Shown piece by piece: positions 42,281-49,777 of a DNA stretch of 64,000 bases. Below the pieces are notes generated by a model. It was not told the DNA's origin. It searched no databases and saw only the letters and a list, made by a program, of their open reading frames with translations. The translations under genes were made by a program, and so were the position numbers. The DNA comes from Paludibacteraceae bacterium (GTDB lineage Bacteria; Bacteroidota; Bacteroidia; Bacteroidales; Paludibacteraceae), in NCBI GenBank assembly GCA_017478725.1, contig JAFVDD010000052.1, forward strand, positions 1-64,000. The letters run 5' to 3'. Within the stretch, counting starts at the first letter, position 1. The number at the start of each line of letters is the position of its first letter.

Positions 42281-42327
42281 TTTCAGCTTTCAGCATTGAG
42301 CCTTCTGACTTCTGAAGGCTGATGGCA
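42281..42327. repeat. Family A word repeat in the dnaN leader
   Basis: TTTCAGCTTTCAGCATTGAG words, then a CTTCTGACTTCTGAAG inverted element, between the dnaN promoter and ATG. Confidence 0.7.
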
Positions 42328-42350
42328 AGTTATTTTTACATTTTAGCGCA

Positions 42351-42382
42351 CAAAATTACAACTTTTTTTTGATATATGCAAA
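42351..42382 (-). promoter_or_regulatory. dnaN promoter (divergent pair)
   Basis: Minus strand: TTTG 42379-42382 and TAATTTTG 42351-42358 with 20 bases between. It shares the near-palindrome TTTGATATATGCAAA with the murI promoter. Confidence 0.75.
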
Positions 42383-42398
42383 CTTTTTTGTACTTTTG
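42368..42398 (+). promoter_or_regulatory. murI promoter (divergent pair)
   Basis: TTTG 42368-42371 and TACTTTTG 42391-42398 with 19 bases between, overlapping the opposing dnaN promoter. Confidence 0.75.
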
Positions 42399-42408
42399 CA
42401 CAAAATTA

Positions 42409-42456
42409 TCAGCATTCAGCATTTAGATGGCTGACATGGCTGATGGCTGACGGCTT
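42409..42456. repeat. Family A word repeat in the murI leader
   Basis: ATCAGCATTCAGCATTTAG and GGCTGATGGCTGACGGC words occupy nearly the whole predicted murI leader up to the ATG. Confidence 0.8.
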
Positions 42457-43341
42457 ATGAAAATAGGTGTTTTTGACAGCGGTTACGGCGGACTCACTAT
42501 CTGTCAGGAGATTCGACGGCGGTTGCCCCGGTATGATTATATCTACTTGGGCGACAACGCACGTGCGCCCTACGGCACGCACTCTTTCGATGTCATCTAC
42601 CGCTATACCCTCCAGGCGGTTCGTTTCCTCTTCTCGCAGGGCTGCAACCTCGTCATACTTGCCTGCAACACCGCTTCCGCCAAAGCCCTCCGCACCATCC
42701 AGCAAAAAGATCTGCCGGAAATAAATCACAAATTACAAATCACAAATCACAATTCTCCCAAGCACAACGTACTGGGAGTAATCCGCCCCACTGTAGAAGC
42801 CGTTCCTTCTATTACGAAAACCGGCCATGTCGGCATCCTTGCCACACCCGCCACCGTCAGTTCTGAATCCTACGTCCTTGAACTGGAAAAGACAGCCCAA
42901 ATCAAAAATCAAGAATCTCTTGTGGTAACGCAAGAGGCATGCCCCATGTGGGTGCCGCTCATCGAAGCCGGAGAACACACACATCCGGGCGCCGACTATT
43001 TCGTAGATTTATACCTGTCAGAGATACTCGCCAAGGATGCGAAGATAGACACGCTGGTGTTAGGCTGCACCCACTACCCGCTCCTCCTGCCCAAAATCAA
43101 CGCCTGGCTCGATGAGAAAACAGGCAAATGCGAAAATGAGAAAATGGTAAATGTTCTCTCCCAAGGTTCCCTTGTCGCCGACAGCCTCGCCGATTATCTC
43201 AACCGCCACCCAGAGTACCGCGACCCCCTCTCGCTCGGCGGCTCATGCACCTATCTTACTACCGAAAATGCCGACCGCTTCGCGCAATCGGCATCTCTCT
43301 TCCTCAACACCCCCGTCTCCGCCACCCACGTGGATCTCTGA
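42457..43341 (+). CDS. murI: Glutamate racemase with repeat-derived loops
   Basis: 294 residues. Makes D-Glu for peptidoglycan. Both catalytic cysteine motifs are present: LACNTASA near 70 and LGCTHYPLL near 205, with N-terminal GVFDSGYGGLTI. Three stretches look repeat-derived: residues ~90-100 (KLQITNHN; CACAAATCACAAATC words), ~148-155 (QIKNQES; AAATCAAAAATC words) and ~221-231 (KCENEKM; GAAAATGAGAAAATG words). All fall between conserved motifs, so the enzyme is probably active. It converges with uvrB, 20 bases apart. Confidence 0.94.
   Translation: MKIGVFDSGYGGLTICQEIRRRLPRYDYIYLGDNARAPYGTHSFDVIYRYTLQAVRFLFSQGCNLVILACNTASAKALRTIQQKDLPEINHKLQITNHNSPKHNVLGVIRPTVEAVPSITKTGHVGILATPATVSSESYVLELEKTAQIKNQESLVVTQEACPMWVPLIEAGEHTHPGADYFVDLYLSEILAKDAKIDTLVLGCTHYPLLLPKINAWLDEKTGKCENEKMVNVLSQGSLVADSLADYLNRHPEYRDPLSLGGSCTYLTTENADRFAQSASLFLNTPVSATHVDL
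42724..42754. repeat. Family B-like word repeat inside murI
   Basis: AATCACAAATTACAAATCAC words in frame between the first catalytic cysteine motif and the VIRPTVEAVPS strand. Confidence 0.8.
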
Positions 43342-43361
43342 CCCCTCTCCCACTTTTGTCT

Positions 43362-45383
43362 TTACTCGCCCGTAAGGGCTTGGAGGCGGGCTTTCATCTC
43401 AAACCATTCGTCACGCAGCCGCGCGGCCGTCTCAAACTCCTGAGCCTTTGCCGCCGCAAGCATCTGCTTGCTCTTGGCTGCCACGGCCTGCTCCAGCGCC
43501 TTGACGTCCATCTTTTGCCAGTCGGCACTCTTCCAACTCTCGCGGATAGCCGCTTCCACACGCTTTTTCTCCGCCTCCGGGTCTTTGTACAGGCTCGCCA
43601 GAGCCGATGTGTTGATCTCCTTTCGGATAGCCGTAGGCGTAATTCCGTGCTCGGCGTTATAACGCATCTGGATAGTGCGGCGACGGTTGGTCTCGTTGAT
43701 TGTCGCCTGCATCGCCGGAGTGATCTTGTCGCCGTACAGCAGTGCCTTGCCGTTCACATGCCGTGCCGCACGGCCTACCGTCTGCGTCAAACTCCGCTGG
43801 TCTCTCAGGAAACCTGTCTTGTCCGCGTCAAGGATAGCCACCAGACTCACCTCCGGCAGATCCAAGCCCTCGCGCAGCAGGTTAACTCCTACCAGCACGT
43901 CATACTCGCCCCGCCGCAGATCCTCCATGATCTTGACACGCTCAATCGTATCGATGTCGCTGTGTATATATGCGGATTTGATACCGTAACGCCGCAGGTA
44001 TTCGTCCAGTTCCTCCGCCATGCGCTTGGTCAGCGTGGTCACCAGCACACGCTCGTTGCGATGGATGCGCGTGCGAATCTCGTCCATCAGGTCATCCACT
44101 TGGTTCTCCGTCGGCCGCACCTCTATCTCGGGATCCAAGAGCCCAGTCGGACGGATCAGCTGATCGATGACGATACCCTCCGAGCGCTCCAGCTCGTACT
44201 CATCCGGCGTAGCCGAGACATAGATCGTCTGACCCGTTTTCTCCACAAACTCATCGAACCGCAGCGGACGGTTGTCTCTGGCTGCCGGCAAACGGAACCC
44301 GTACGTCACCAGATTGTCCTTCCGCGCCTTGTCGCCCCCGTACATGCCACGTATCTGAGGCACCGTCACATGACTCTCGTCAATCACCAGCAGCATGTCC
44401 TTGGGGAAATAATCCAGCAGGCAGTACGGCGGCGTGCCTTCTTCGCGGCCGTCGAAATAACGGCTGTAGTTCTCCACACCCGAGCAATACCCCAACTCAT
44501 CCAGCATCTCCAGGTCATATTTGACCCTATCCTCCAGACGCTTGGCGTAGAGTTCCTCACCCATGCCGATGAAATAGTCCACCTGCTTGGCAAGATCGGC
44601 TTTGATCTGCTCTTTCGCCGCCTCGATACGCTCTTTGGAAGTCAGAAAAATAGTAGCCGGCGAGAGGTTATAGTGCTCGAACTCCTCCAGCACCTGCCCG
44701 CTCACGGGATCAATCGTCATGATAGCGTCTATCTCGTTGCCGAAAAACTCAATGCGCACTATATAATCGGCGTACGCCAGCGCAACGTCGATGGTGTCAC
44801 CCTTCACGCGGAAACGCCCGCGTGACAACTCTATGTCGTTGCGTACGTACTGCGCGCCCACGAGCTGTTTCAGCAGATTATCCATGGCCATCTGCTTGCC
44901 CCGCATCAGTTCGATCACGTTCGCCGTGAAGTCCTGCGGGCTGCCCAAGCCGTAGATACAGCTGACCGACGAAACGATGATCACGTCTTTTCTGCCGCTC
45001 AGCAGCGCCGCCACGGCGGAGAGACGCAGGCGGTCGATCTCTTCGTTGATACTCAGGTCTTTTTCGATATAAAGATCCGTGCTCGGGATATACGCCTCCG
45101 GCTGGTAATAGTCGTAGTAAGAAACAAAATACTCCACGGCGTTGTGCGGAAAGAAAGCTTTCATCTCCGAATACAACTGCGCCGCCAGCGTTTTGTTGTG
45201 GCTCATGATCAGCGTCGGGCGGTTGAGCTGCTGTATCACATTGGCTACCGTAAACGTCTTGCCGCTTCCGGTCACGCCAAGCAATACCTGCGCCTCCGCA
45301 CCGGCACGCACGCCCTCCACCAGCGACCGGATCGCTTCCGGCTGGTCGCCTGTAGGCTTATATGGACTCTCTAATTGGAACAA
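43362..45383 (-). CDS. uvrB: Excinuclease ABC subunit B
   Basis: 673 residues. Damage-verifying helicase of nucleotide excision repair. Walker A LGVTGSGKTFT near 40, the beta-hairpin FVSYYDYYQPEAYIPSTD near 90, helicase motifs DESHVTVPQ and QTVGRAARHVNGKALLYGD, and a C-terminal UVR motif (QEFETAARLRDEWFEMKARL). The start is TTG at 45383 (then F-Q-L-x-S-P-Y), which matches the family N-terminus; no in-frame ATG precedes it. Its upstream region is a composite repeat rather than a standard promoter. Confidence 0.96.
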   Translation of the reverse strand: MFQLESPYKPTGDQPEAIRSLVEGVRAGAEAQVLLGVTGSGKTFTVANVIQQLNRPTLIMSHNKTLAAQLYSEMKAFFPHNAVEYFVSYYDYYQPEAYIPSTDLYIEKDLSINEEIDRLRLSAVAALLSGRKDVIIVSSVSCIYGLGSPQDFTANVIELMRGKQMAMDNLLKQLVGAQYVRNDIELSRGRFRVKGDTIDVALAYADYIVRIEFFGNEIDAIMTIDPVSGQVLEEFEHYNLSPATIFLTSKERIEAAKEQIKADLAKQVDYFIGMGEELYAKRLEDRVKYDLEMLDELGYCSGVENYSRYFDGREEGTPPYCLLDYFPKDMLLVIDESHVTVPQIRGMYGGDKARKDNLVTYGFRLPAARDNRPLRFDEFVEKTGQTIYVSATPDEYELERSEGIVIDQLIRPTGLLDPEIEVRPTENQVDDLMDEIRTRIHRNERVLVTTLTKRMAEELDEYLRRYGIKSAYIHSDIDTIERVKIMEDLRRGEYDVLVGVNLLREGLDLPEVSLVAILDADKTGFLRDQRSLTQTVGRAARHVNGKALLYGDKITPAMQATINETNRRRTIQMRYNAEHGITPTAIRKEINTSALASLYKDPEAEKKRVEAAIRESWKSADWQKMDVKALEQAVAAKSKQMLAAAKAQEFETAARLRDEWFEMKARLQALTGE

Positions 45384-45389
45384 TGACCT

Positions 45390-45510
45390 AAAATCTTAAT
45401 AATCGTATATTTTTTATAACCCGATAAACCCCCGATTTACTCCCGATATTCCCCCGATATTCTCCCGATACCGGGGAGACGGGGCAAAATCTTAATAATC
45501 GTATATTTTT
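45390..45510. repeat. Composite repeat: two AAATCTTAATAATCGT boxes around CCCGATA words
   Basis: Boxes at 45390-45415 and 45486-45510 are near-identical direct repeats. The 70 bases between them are CCCCGATTTACTCCCGATAT-type words and a GGGGAGACGGGG end. The same structure, with two further boxes, is at 63677-63807. Confidence 0.8.
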
Positions 45511-45516
45511 AGAAAC

Positions 45517-45550
45517 AAAAAAGGAGCTCCGTAAGGACCCCCTTTGTTTG
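45517..45550 (-). terminator. rplS terminator
   Basis: On the minus strand AAAGGGGGTCC-TTAC-GGAGCTCCTTT followed by TTTGTTT: an imperfect hairpin plus T-rich tail just past the rplS stop. Confidence 0.75.
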
Positions 45551-45554
45551 CACA

Positions 45555-45908
45555 TTATTTCACGCGGCGCTCTTGAATGCGGGCTTTCTTACCCGTACGC
45601 TCACGCAGATAATAGATTTTGGAGCGGCGAACTTTACCATATTTGTTGATGGTAATGCTCTCAATGAAGGGGCTGTCCATCGGGAAGATACGCTCCACAC
45701 CGACGTTTCCGCTCATTTTGCGGACGGTGAAACGCTTCTTGTCGCCCTCGCCGTGAATGGCGATTACGTCACCACGGAACTCCTGTACACGCTCTTTGTT
45801 ACCCTCTTTGATACGGTAGCCTACCGTAATCTGGTCTCCCGCTTTGAAAGCCGGGAACTCTTTCTTCTCGCCGGCAAAAGCCTGCTCGGCAATCTTCATC
45901 AAATCCAT
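45555..45908 (-). CDS. rplS: 50S ribosomal protein L19
   Basis: 117 residues, normal length. Sits at the 30S-50S interface. Typical FKAGDQITVGYRIKEGNKERVQEF, GDVIAIHGEGDKKRFTVRK, GVERIFPMDSPFIESI and KYGKVRRSKIYYLRERTGKKARI. Monocistronic, with a terminator behind. A -7-like TATACTTTG lies upstream (minus strand, near 45937-45945) but fits the consensus imperfectly. Confidence 0.97.
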   Translation of the reverse strand: MDLMKIAEQAFAGEKKEFPAFKAGDQITVGYRIKEGNKERVQEFRGDVIAIHGEGDKKRFTVRKMSGNVGVERIFPMDSPFIESITINKYGKVRRSKIYYLRERTGKKARIQERRVK

Positions 45909-45971
45909 TTCTAATAAATTGTTTTATGGATTAGTAAATTCCCACAAAGTATACACTACTATTCGGTTGGA

Positions 45972-46014
45972 GCATTCAGAATTCAGCTTTCTGATGGCTG
46001 ACGGCTGATGGCTC
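45972..46014. repeat. Family A word repeat
   Basis: CATTCAGAATTCAGCTTTCTG and ATGGCTGACGGCTGATGGCT words between rplS and the tRNA operon. The rest of 45909-46047 shows nothing recognisable. Confidence 0.75.
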
Positions 46015-46047
46015 ACACCTATTGCAATCGCCAGAGACTTTGTGCGA

Positions 46048-46073
46048 TAAAAAAAGAGGCTTTCGACCTCTTG
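46048..46073 (-). terminator. tRNA operon terminator
   Basis: Minus strand: AAGAGG-TCGAAAG-CCTCTT followed by TTTTT, about 21 bases past the tRNA-Arg 3' end. Confidence 0.8.
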
Positions 46074-46093
46074 TGATCTTTAATTAGATCTTG

Positions 46094-46167
46094 TGATCCA
46101 TGCAGGATTCAAACCTGCAACCCCCACATCCGTAGTGTGGTACTCTATTCAGTTGAGCTAATGGACC
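46094..46167 (-). tRNA. tRNA-Arg (anticodon ACG)
   Basis: 74 bases forming a full cloverleaf: acceptor GGTCCAT/ATGGATC (one G-U pair), D stem GCTC/GAGT, anticodon stem CCACA/TGTGG with loop CTACGGA (anticodon ACG, to be edited to ICG), T stem GCAGG/CCTGC with TTTGAAT loop. The 3' CCA is not encoded. It is the second tRNA of a two-gene operon. Confidence 0.93.
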
Positions 46168-46172
46168 TCGTC

Positions 46173-46269
46173 GAAAGCGGCTTGCAACGATTAACAAACT
46201 ACGTTTGTTGTGGGTTGCAGCGCTTTCTCCTCTTCAATGAAAATGCTGCTAAACCAGCACTTTCATTGA
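46173..46269 (-). repeat. Two large hairpins between the tRNAs
   Basis: Hairpin 1 (46173-46227): GAAAGCG and TGCAAC pair with GTTGCA and CGCTTTC, with an inner AACAAAC/GTTTGTT stem. Hairpin 2 (46234-46269): TCAATGAAA-x-TGCTG pairs with CAGCA-x-TTTCATTGA. They fill the tRNA-Asp to tRNA-Arg spacer. No T-run follows, so they are not simple terminators. Confidence 0.75.
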
Positions 46270-46290
46270 TTTGGTAAAAAGATTTGACTG

Positions 46291-46364
46291 CGGTGCGGAC
46301 GAGACTCGAACTCGCGACCTACGGCGTGACAGGCCGGTATTCTAACCAACTGAACTACCGCACC
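46291..46364 (-). tRNA. tRNA-Asp (anticodon GTC)
   Basis: 74 bases: acceptor GGTGCGG/CCGCACC, anticodon loop CTGTCAC with GTC, and T stem GCGAG/CTCGT closing a TTCGAGT loop (one G-U pair). CCA is not encoded; the discriminator base is G, as expected for Asp. First tRNA after the promoter. Confidence 0.94.
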
Positions 46365-46377
46365 AGATAGTCTTCTT

Positions 46378-46482
46378 TTCAAAAGCGCTTAAGAAGCGAT
46401 TTTTCTCGGTACAAGTACCTTCGATTCAAAAGCGGTTAAGGAGCGTTTTTTCTCGGTACAAGTACCTTCGATTCAAAAGCGG
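46378..46482 (-). repeat. 47-bp tandem repeat in the tRNA operon leader
   Basis: Two full copies (46378-46424, 46425-46471) and a partial third (46472-46482). Each holds the hairpin GGTAC-AA-GTACC and an AAAAGCG-GCTTAAG-like segment. A 32-base core at 46404-46435 and 46451-46482 is identical. The block starts at the predicted transcript start and makes up almost the whole tRNA leader. Confidence 0.85.
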
Positions 46483-46485
46483 GTG

Positions 46486-46517
46486 CAAAGGTACTGCTTT
46501 TTTTTGATATGACCAAA
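46486..46517 (-). promoter_or_regulatory. tRNA operon promoter
   Basis: Minus strand: TTTG 46514-46517 and TACCTTTG 46486-46493 with 20 bases between. Predicted start near 46482. Confidence 0.75.
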
Positions 46518-46535
46518 TATTTTTGCACTTTTTTT

Positions 46536-47351
46536 TCAAAAATCTGCATTTTCCATCGCTTTATGGGCAGATTCCTGTGTCAATTGGCGCTGATTGAGTG
46601 TCATTCGCGGGTTGCGGTAGGGATTGAGACGCACATCCTTTCCCGTCAGAAACTCATACCAGACACACGCCGCCGTATAGCGTCCGTAAATCAGATTAAG
46701 ATGGTAGCCGTCGCGGCAAAGCGAGTCGCCCAGTTTGGTGGAACGTGCGTTCTGGATAGCCGTTCCACAGGGGATGACGCACAGGCGCGGATGATCAGCC
46801 AGCACGGCACGCGTGCAAGCCATAATACTGTCGTACATCAACTGCTGGTTGTGGTGGTAGCGTTTGAAAGCCGGGTGGTCAGAGGCAGCGGCATAAGCCC
46901 ATGTCTGCATCCAGCACAGCTGGGCATTAGGCTGAGCGGCAACAACGGCATCGATCAAAGTTTGCAACCATGGTTCGTAGGAACTGCGAATGCCGCTGTC
47001 GTGGCTCGCCTGCTGGAAAGAGATATAGTCGTAGCGGCCGTCGCGGAGCGCCTGACGGAGAGTGACCGTATCTTTCTCCACACGCCAGTTGGTACGGAGA
47101 ATACCGTCGCTCTTGGGTTTGGGCGAACGAACGTTGGTACATACGCGGTGGGAATAAGCGGCCGAGTCTTTCTGCAAAAAATGCGCGTGCTGCTTGAGCG
47201 AACAACCGCCGTAATACAGGTTGTGCACCTCAATCTCCACGCCCGCGGCATCGCACAGCGGCACCAACTCCTGCTCCACGGCGTCCCACGAAAAACTGTT
47301 TCCGATACACAAGACACGGATGACTAAAAATATGGATAATAGAACTCTCAT
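46536..47351 (-). CDS. DUF4886 / SGNH-hydrolase-like secreted protein
   Basis: 271 residues. A hydrophobic N-terminus (VLLSIFLVIRVLCIG) runs into the SGNH block I-like GNSFS, followed by NLYYGGCSL, DYISFQQASHDSG and a C-terminal DGYHLNLIYGRY that supplies Asp and His. This is the DUF4886 pattern, related to GDSL/SGNH esterases that often deacylate polysaccharides. The Ser-Asp-His set looks complete. The signal peptide is short and merges with block I, so cellular location is uncertain. It lies 50 bases after polA, on the same strand. Confidence 0.8.
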   Translation of the reverse strand: MRVLLSIFLVIRVLCIGNSFSWDAVEQELVPLCDAAGVEIEVHNLYYGGCSLKQHAHFLQKDSAAYSHRVCTNVRSPKPKSDGILRTNWRVEKDTVTLRQALRDGRYDYISFQQASHDSGIRSSYEPWLQTLIDAVVAAQPNAQLCWMQTWAYAAASDHPAFKRYHHNQQLMYDSIMACTRAVLADHPRLCVIPCGTAIQNARSTKLGDSLCRDGYHLNLIYGRYTAACVWYEFLTGKDVRLNPYRNPRMTLNQRQLTQESAHKAMENADF

Positions 47352-47401
47352 CGTATAGAAATGTTCGTAGTGGTAACGATGTGGTAATGATAATGACCCG
47401 A

Positions 47402-49750
47402 TTAATGTGCCTCAAGCCAGTTGCCGCCTACGCCACACTCGGCTATCAGCGGCACCGAGAGGTGAACAGCGTTCTGCATTTCGTCCACAACAATTTCTCT
47501 CACACGCTCCACTTCCGCTTCGGGGACATTGAAATTGAGTTCGTCATGCACCTGCATGATCATTTGCGCTTTCAGCCCTTCTTCCTGCAGCCGGCGATGG
47601 ATAGCCACCATAGCCATCTTAATGATATCCGCCGCGGTGCCCTGGATAGGCGCGTTGACGGCGTTGCGCTCGGCAAAGGAACGGACGGTGGCATTGTGGG
47701 AAAGGATATCCGGCAGGTATCGTTTGCGACCGAAAAGCGTCTCCGCATAACCTTTTTGGCGGGCAAGTTCCTTCTGGCGCTCAATATAAGTGATCACGCC
47801 CGGGAAAGCGGCAAAATAGTCGTCAATCAGCTGTTTGGCTTCCGCACGCGGACAATCGAGCTGCTGCGCCAAGCCGAAAGCCGAGATTCCGTAGATAATC
47901 CCGAAATTGGCTGTTTTGGCCCGACGGCGCTGGTCTTTGGTAACCTCGTTGATAGGCACTCCGAAAATACGTGCCGCCGTAGCCGCGTGGATATCCTCGC
48001 CCGAACGGAAAGCCCGGAGCAAGTGCTCGTCCTGGCTCAGGTGCGCCAGCAGCCGCAGCTCAATCTGGCTGTAGTCGGCGGAAAGGAAGCGGCAGCCCGG
48101 GTCGGGAATGACCGCTTCGCGGATAAAACGTCCGCGCTCGGAGCGGATAGGCAGGTTCTGCAGGTTCGGGTTGCTGCTGGAGAGCCGTCCTGTGGCGGTG
48201 ACTGTCTGGTTGTAGGTAGTGTGGATCTTGCCGTCCACCGGACTGATATATCCCGGCAGCGCGGCAATATAGGTAGAGACGAGTTTTTTCAACTCCCGGT
48301 ACTCCAGTATCAAACCTACCACGGGGTGCTTGTCCTTAACACCCAGCAGCACTTCTTCGGAGGTAGTATATTGTCCTGTTTTGGATTTCTTGGCTTTGGG
48401 ATCCAGACGAAGATGGTCAAACAACAACTCGCCTACCTGTCTGGGACTATTGACATTGAACGTCTCGCCGGCAACCGCGAACACCTGCTGCTCCAGGGCG
48501 GCAAGTTCTTCGCTCAGGGTGATCTCCGCCTCATGCAATTTAGCCACGTCCACGCGCACACCCGCCGCCTCCATCTCGCGGAGCACCGGCACCAGCGGCA
48601 GTTCCACTTCGTTATAGAGATTCCAGAGGTCGGCGTCCGCCTTCAGGGCAGCCCAGTCGGGCTCCTTATACGGGTTGTATGCCACCTCGGGGTTCAACAA
48701 GTATTGGCAGAGTCGCGCCTCAGTCTCCTCCTGCTCGGTACGCCTTGGCCTATCGGGAGCTCCGGCACTCTCCTGTGTATCGGACGGCTCGGCGAACAGA
48801 TCCAGCACGCCGGATGTATCCTGTTTGGCGGGTTTGGCCGGTTTGGAGGACGCAGGGTCTTTCGGTTCCTTCTGAGTATTCGGGTCATCCGGGGCGATCT
48901 TGCGCAGAAGGGTGTTGAACTCCAGCTCACGGTAGAGTTGCGCCAAAGCCTCCGCGTTCACCTCCTTGCGTGCCAACAAGGCCTCATCCAACTCTACCGG
49001 CGCATCGGTACGGATAGTAGCCAAGAACCGCGAGAAGCGGATCTGCTCGGCCTGGGACTCGACCTTCTGGCGTAGCGCGCCTTTGATCCAATCGGTATGG
49101 GCCAGCATATTATCTATCGTGCCGAACTGCTGCAGGAGCGCCACGGCGGTTTTCTCGCCTACCCCTTTGCAGCCGGGTATATTATCACTGGAATCGCCCA
49201 TCAAACCCAGCAGATCGATTACCTGTCCTTGATTGTGCAGGCCGTATTTGGCACACACCTCCTGCGGCCCCATAATCTCAAACCCGCCCGTATGACGCGG
49301 ACGATACATGCGTATTCTGTCGGACACCAACTGGCCGTAATCCTTGTCCGGTGTAGCCATAAAAACCTCAAAATCAGCTTTCTCAGCCTGCTTAGACAGG
49401 GTGCCGATCACGTCATCAGCCTCAAAGCCAGGCACCTCAATCGCCGCAATATTCATAGCCTCAAGCAGCTGCTTGATCACCGGCACAGCCCGGCGGATAT
49501 CCTCCGGCGTCTCCTCACGCTGCGCTTTGTATTGCTCGTACGCCTCATGACGGAACGTAGGACCGTGAGGGTCAAAAGCCACGCCGACGTGTGTAGGATT
49601 GACTTTGCGCAGGAGGTCGTCCAAGGTGATACAGAAACCGAAGATAGCAGAGGTGTTCTCACCCCGGCTGTTCATGCGAGGCGCACGCACGAAAGCGTAG
49701 TACGCGCGATAAATCATCGCATAAGCGTCGATTAGCAGAAGTGTTTTCAT
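47402..49750 (-). CDS. polA: DNA polymerase I lacking most of the 3'-5' exonuclease domain
   Basis: 782 residues; relatives are usually 900-950. The 5' nuclease domain is complete (1-285; DYGQLVSDRIRMYRPRH, GLMGDSSDNIPGCKGVGEKTA). The polymerase domain is complete (388-782; NLQNLPIRSERGR, FLSADYSQIELRLLAHLS, RRAKTANFGIIYGIS, MIMQVHDELNFNVPEAE). Between them only ~100 residues remain, mostly a Pro/Ala/Lys-rich linker plus a remnant of the exonuclease core (CQYLLNPEV). The exo motifs with catalytic acidic residues are absent, so proofreading should be lost. No frameshift is seen. It should still remove primers and fill repair gaps. Confidence 0.95.
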   Translation of the reverse strand: MKTLLLIDAYAMIYRAYYAFVRAPRMNSRGENTSAIFGFCITLDDLLRKVNPTHVGVAFDPHGPTFRHEAYEQYKAQREETPEDIRRAVPVIKQLLEAMNIAAIEVPGFEADDVIGTLSKQAEKADFEVFMATPDKDYGQLVSDRIRMYRPRHTGGFEIMGPQEVCAKYGLHNQGQVIDLLGLMGDSSDNIPGCKGVGEKTAVALLQQFGTIDNMLAHTDWIKGALRQKVESQAEQIRFSRFLATIRTDAPVELDEALLARKEVNAEALAQLYRELEFNTLLRKIAPDDPNTQKEPKDPASSKPAKPAKQDTSGVLDLFAEPSDTQESAGAPDRPRRTEQEETEARLCQYLLNPEVAYNPYKEPDWAALKADADLWNLYNEVELPLVPVLREMEAAGVRVDVAKLHEAEITLSEELAALEQQVFAVAGETFNVNSPRQVGELLFDHLRLDPKAKKSKTGQYTTSEEVLLGVKDKHPVVGLILEYRELKKLVSTYIAALPGYISPVDGKIHTTYNQTVTATGRLSSSNPNLQNLPIRSERGRFIREAVIPDPGCRFLSADYSQIELRLLAHLSQDEHLLRAFRSGEDIHAATAARIFGVPINEVTKDQRRRAKTANFGIIYGISAFGLAQQLDCPRAEAKQLIDDYFAAFPGVITYIERQKELARQKGYAETLFGRKRYLPDILSHNATVRSFAERNAVNAPIQGTAADIIKMAMVAIHRRLQEEGLKAQMIMQVHDELNFNVPEAEVERVREIVVDEMQNAVHLSVPLIAECGVGGNWLEAH

Positions 49751-49777
49751 AATTCCAAGATTAACCGATTTGCAGAT

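Noticed and set aside
43245..44825. 526-codon plus-strand ORF opposite uvrB
   Set aside because: Antisense to an intact uvrB, Leu/His/Arg-rich shadow composition.
47381..49075. 564-codon plus-strand ORF opposite polA
   Set aside because: Shadow of the polymerase gene; no recognisable domain, and the conserved protein on the minus strand accounts for the sequence.
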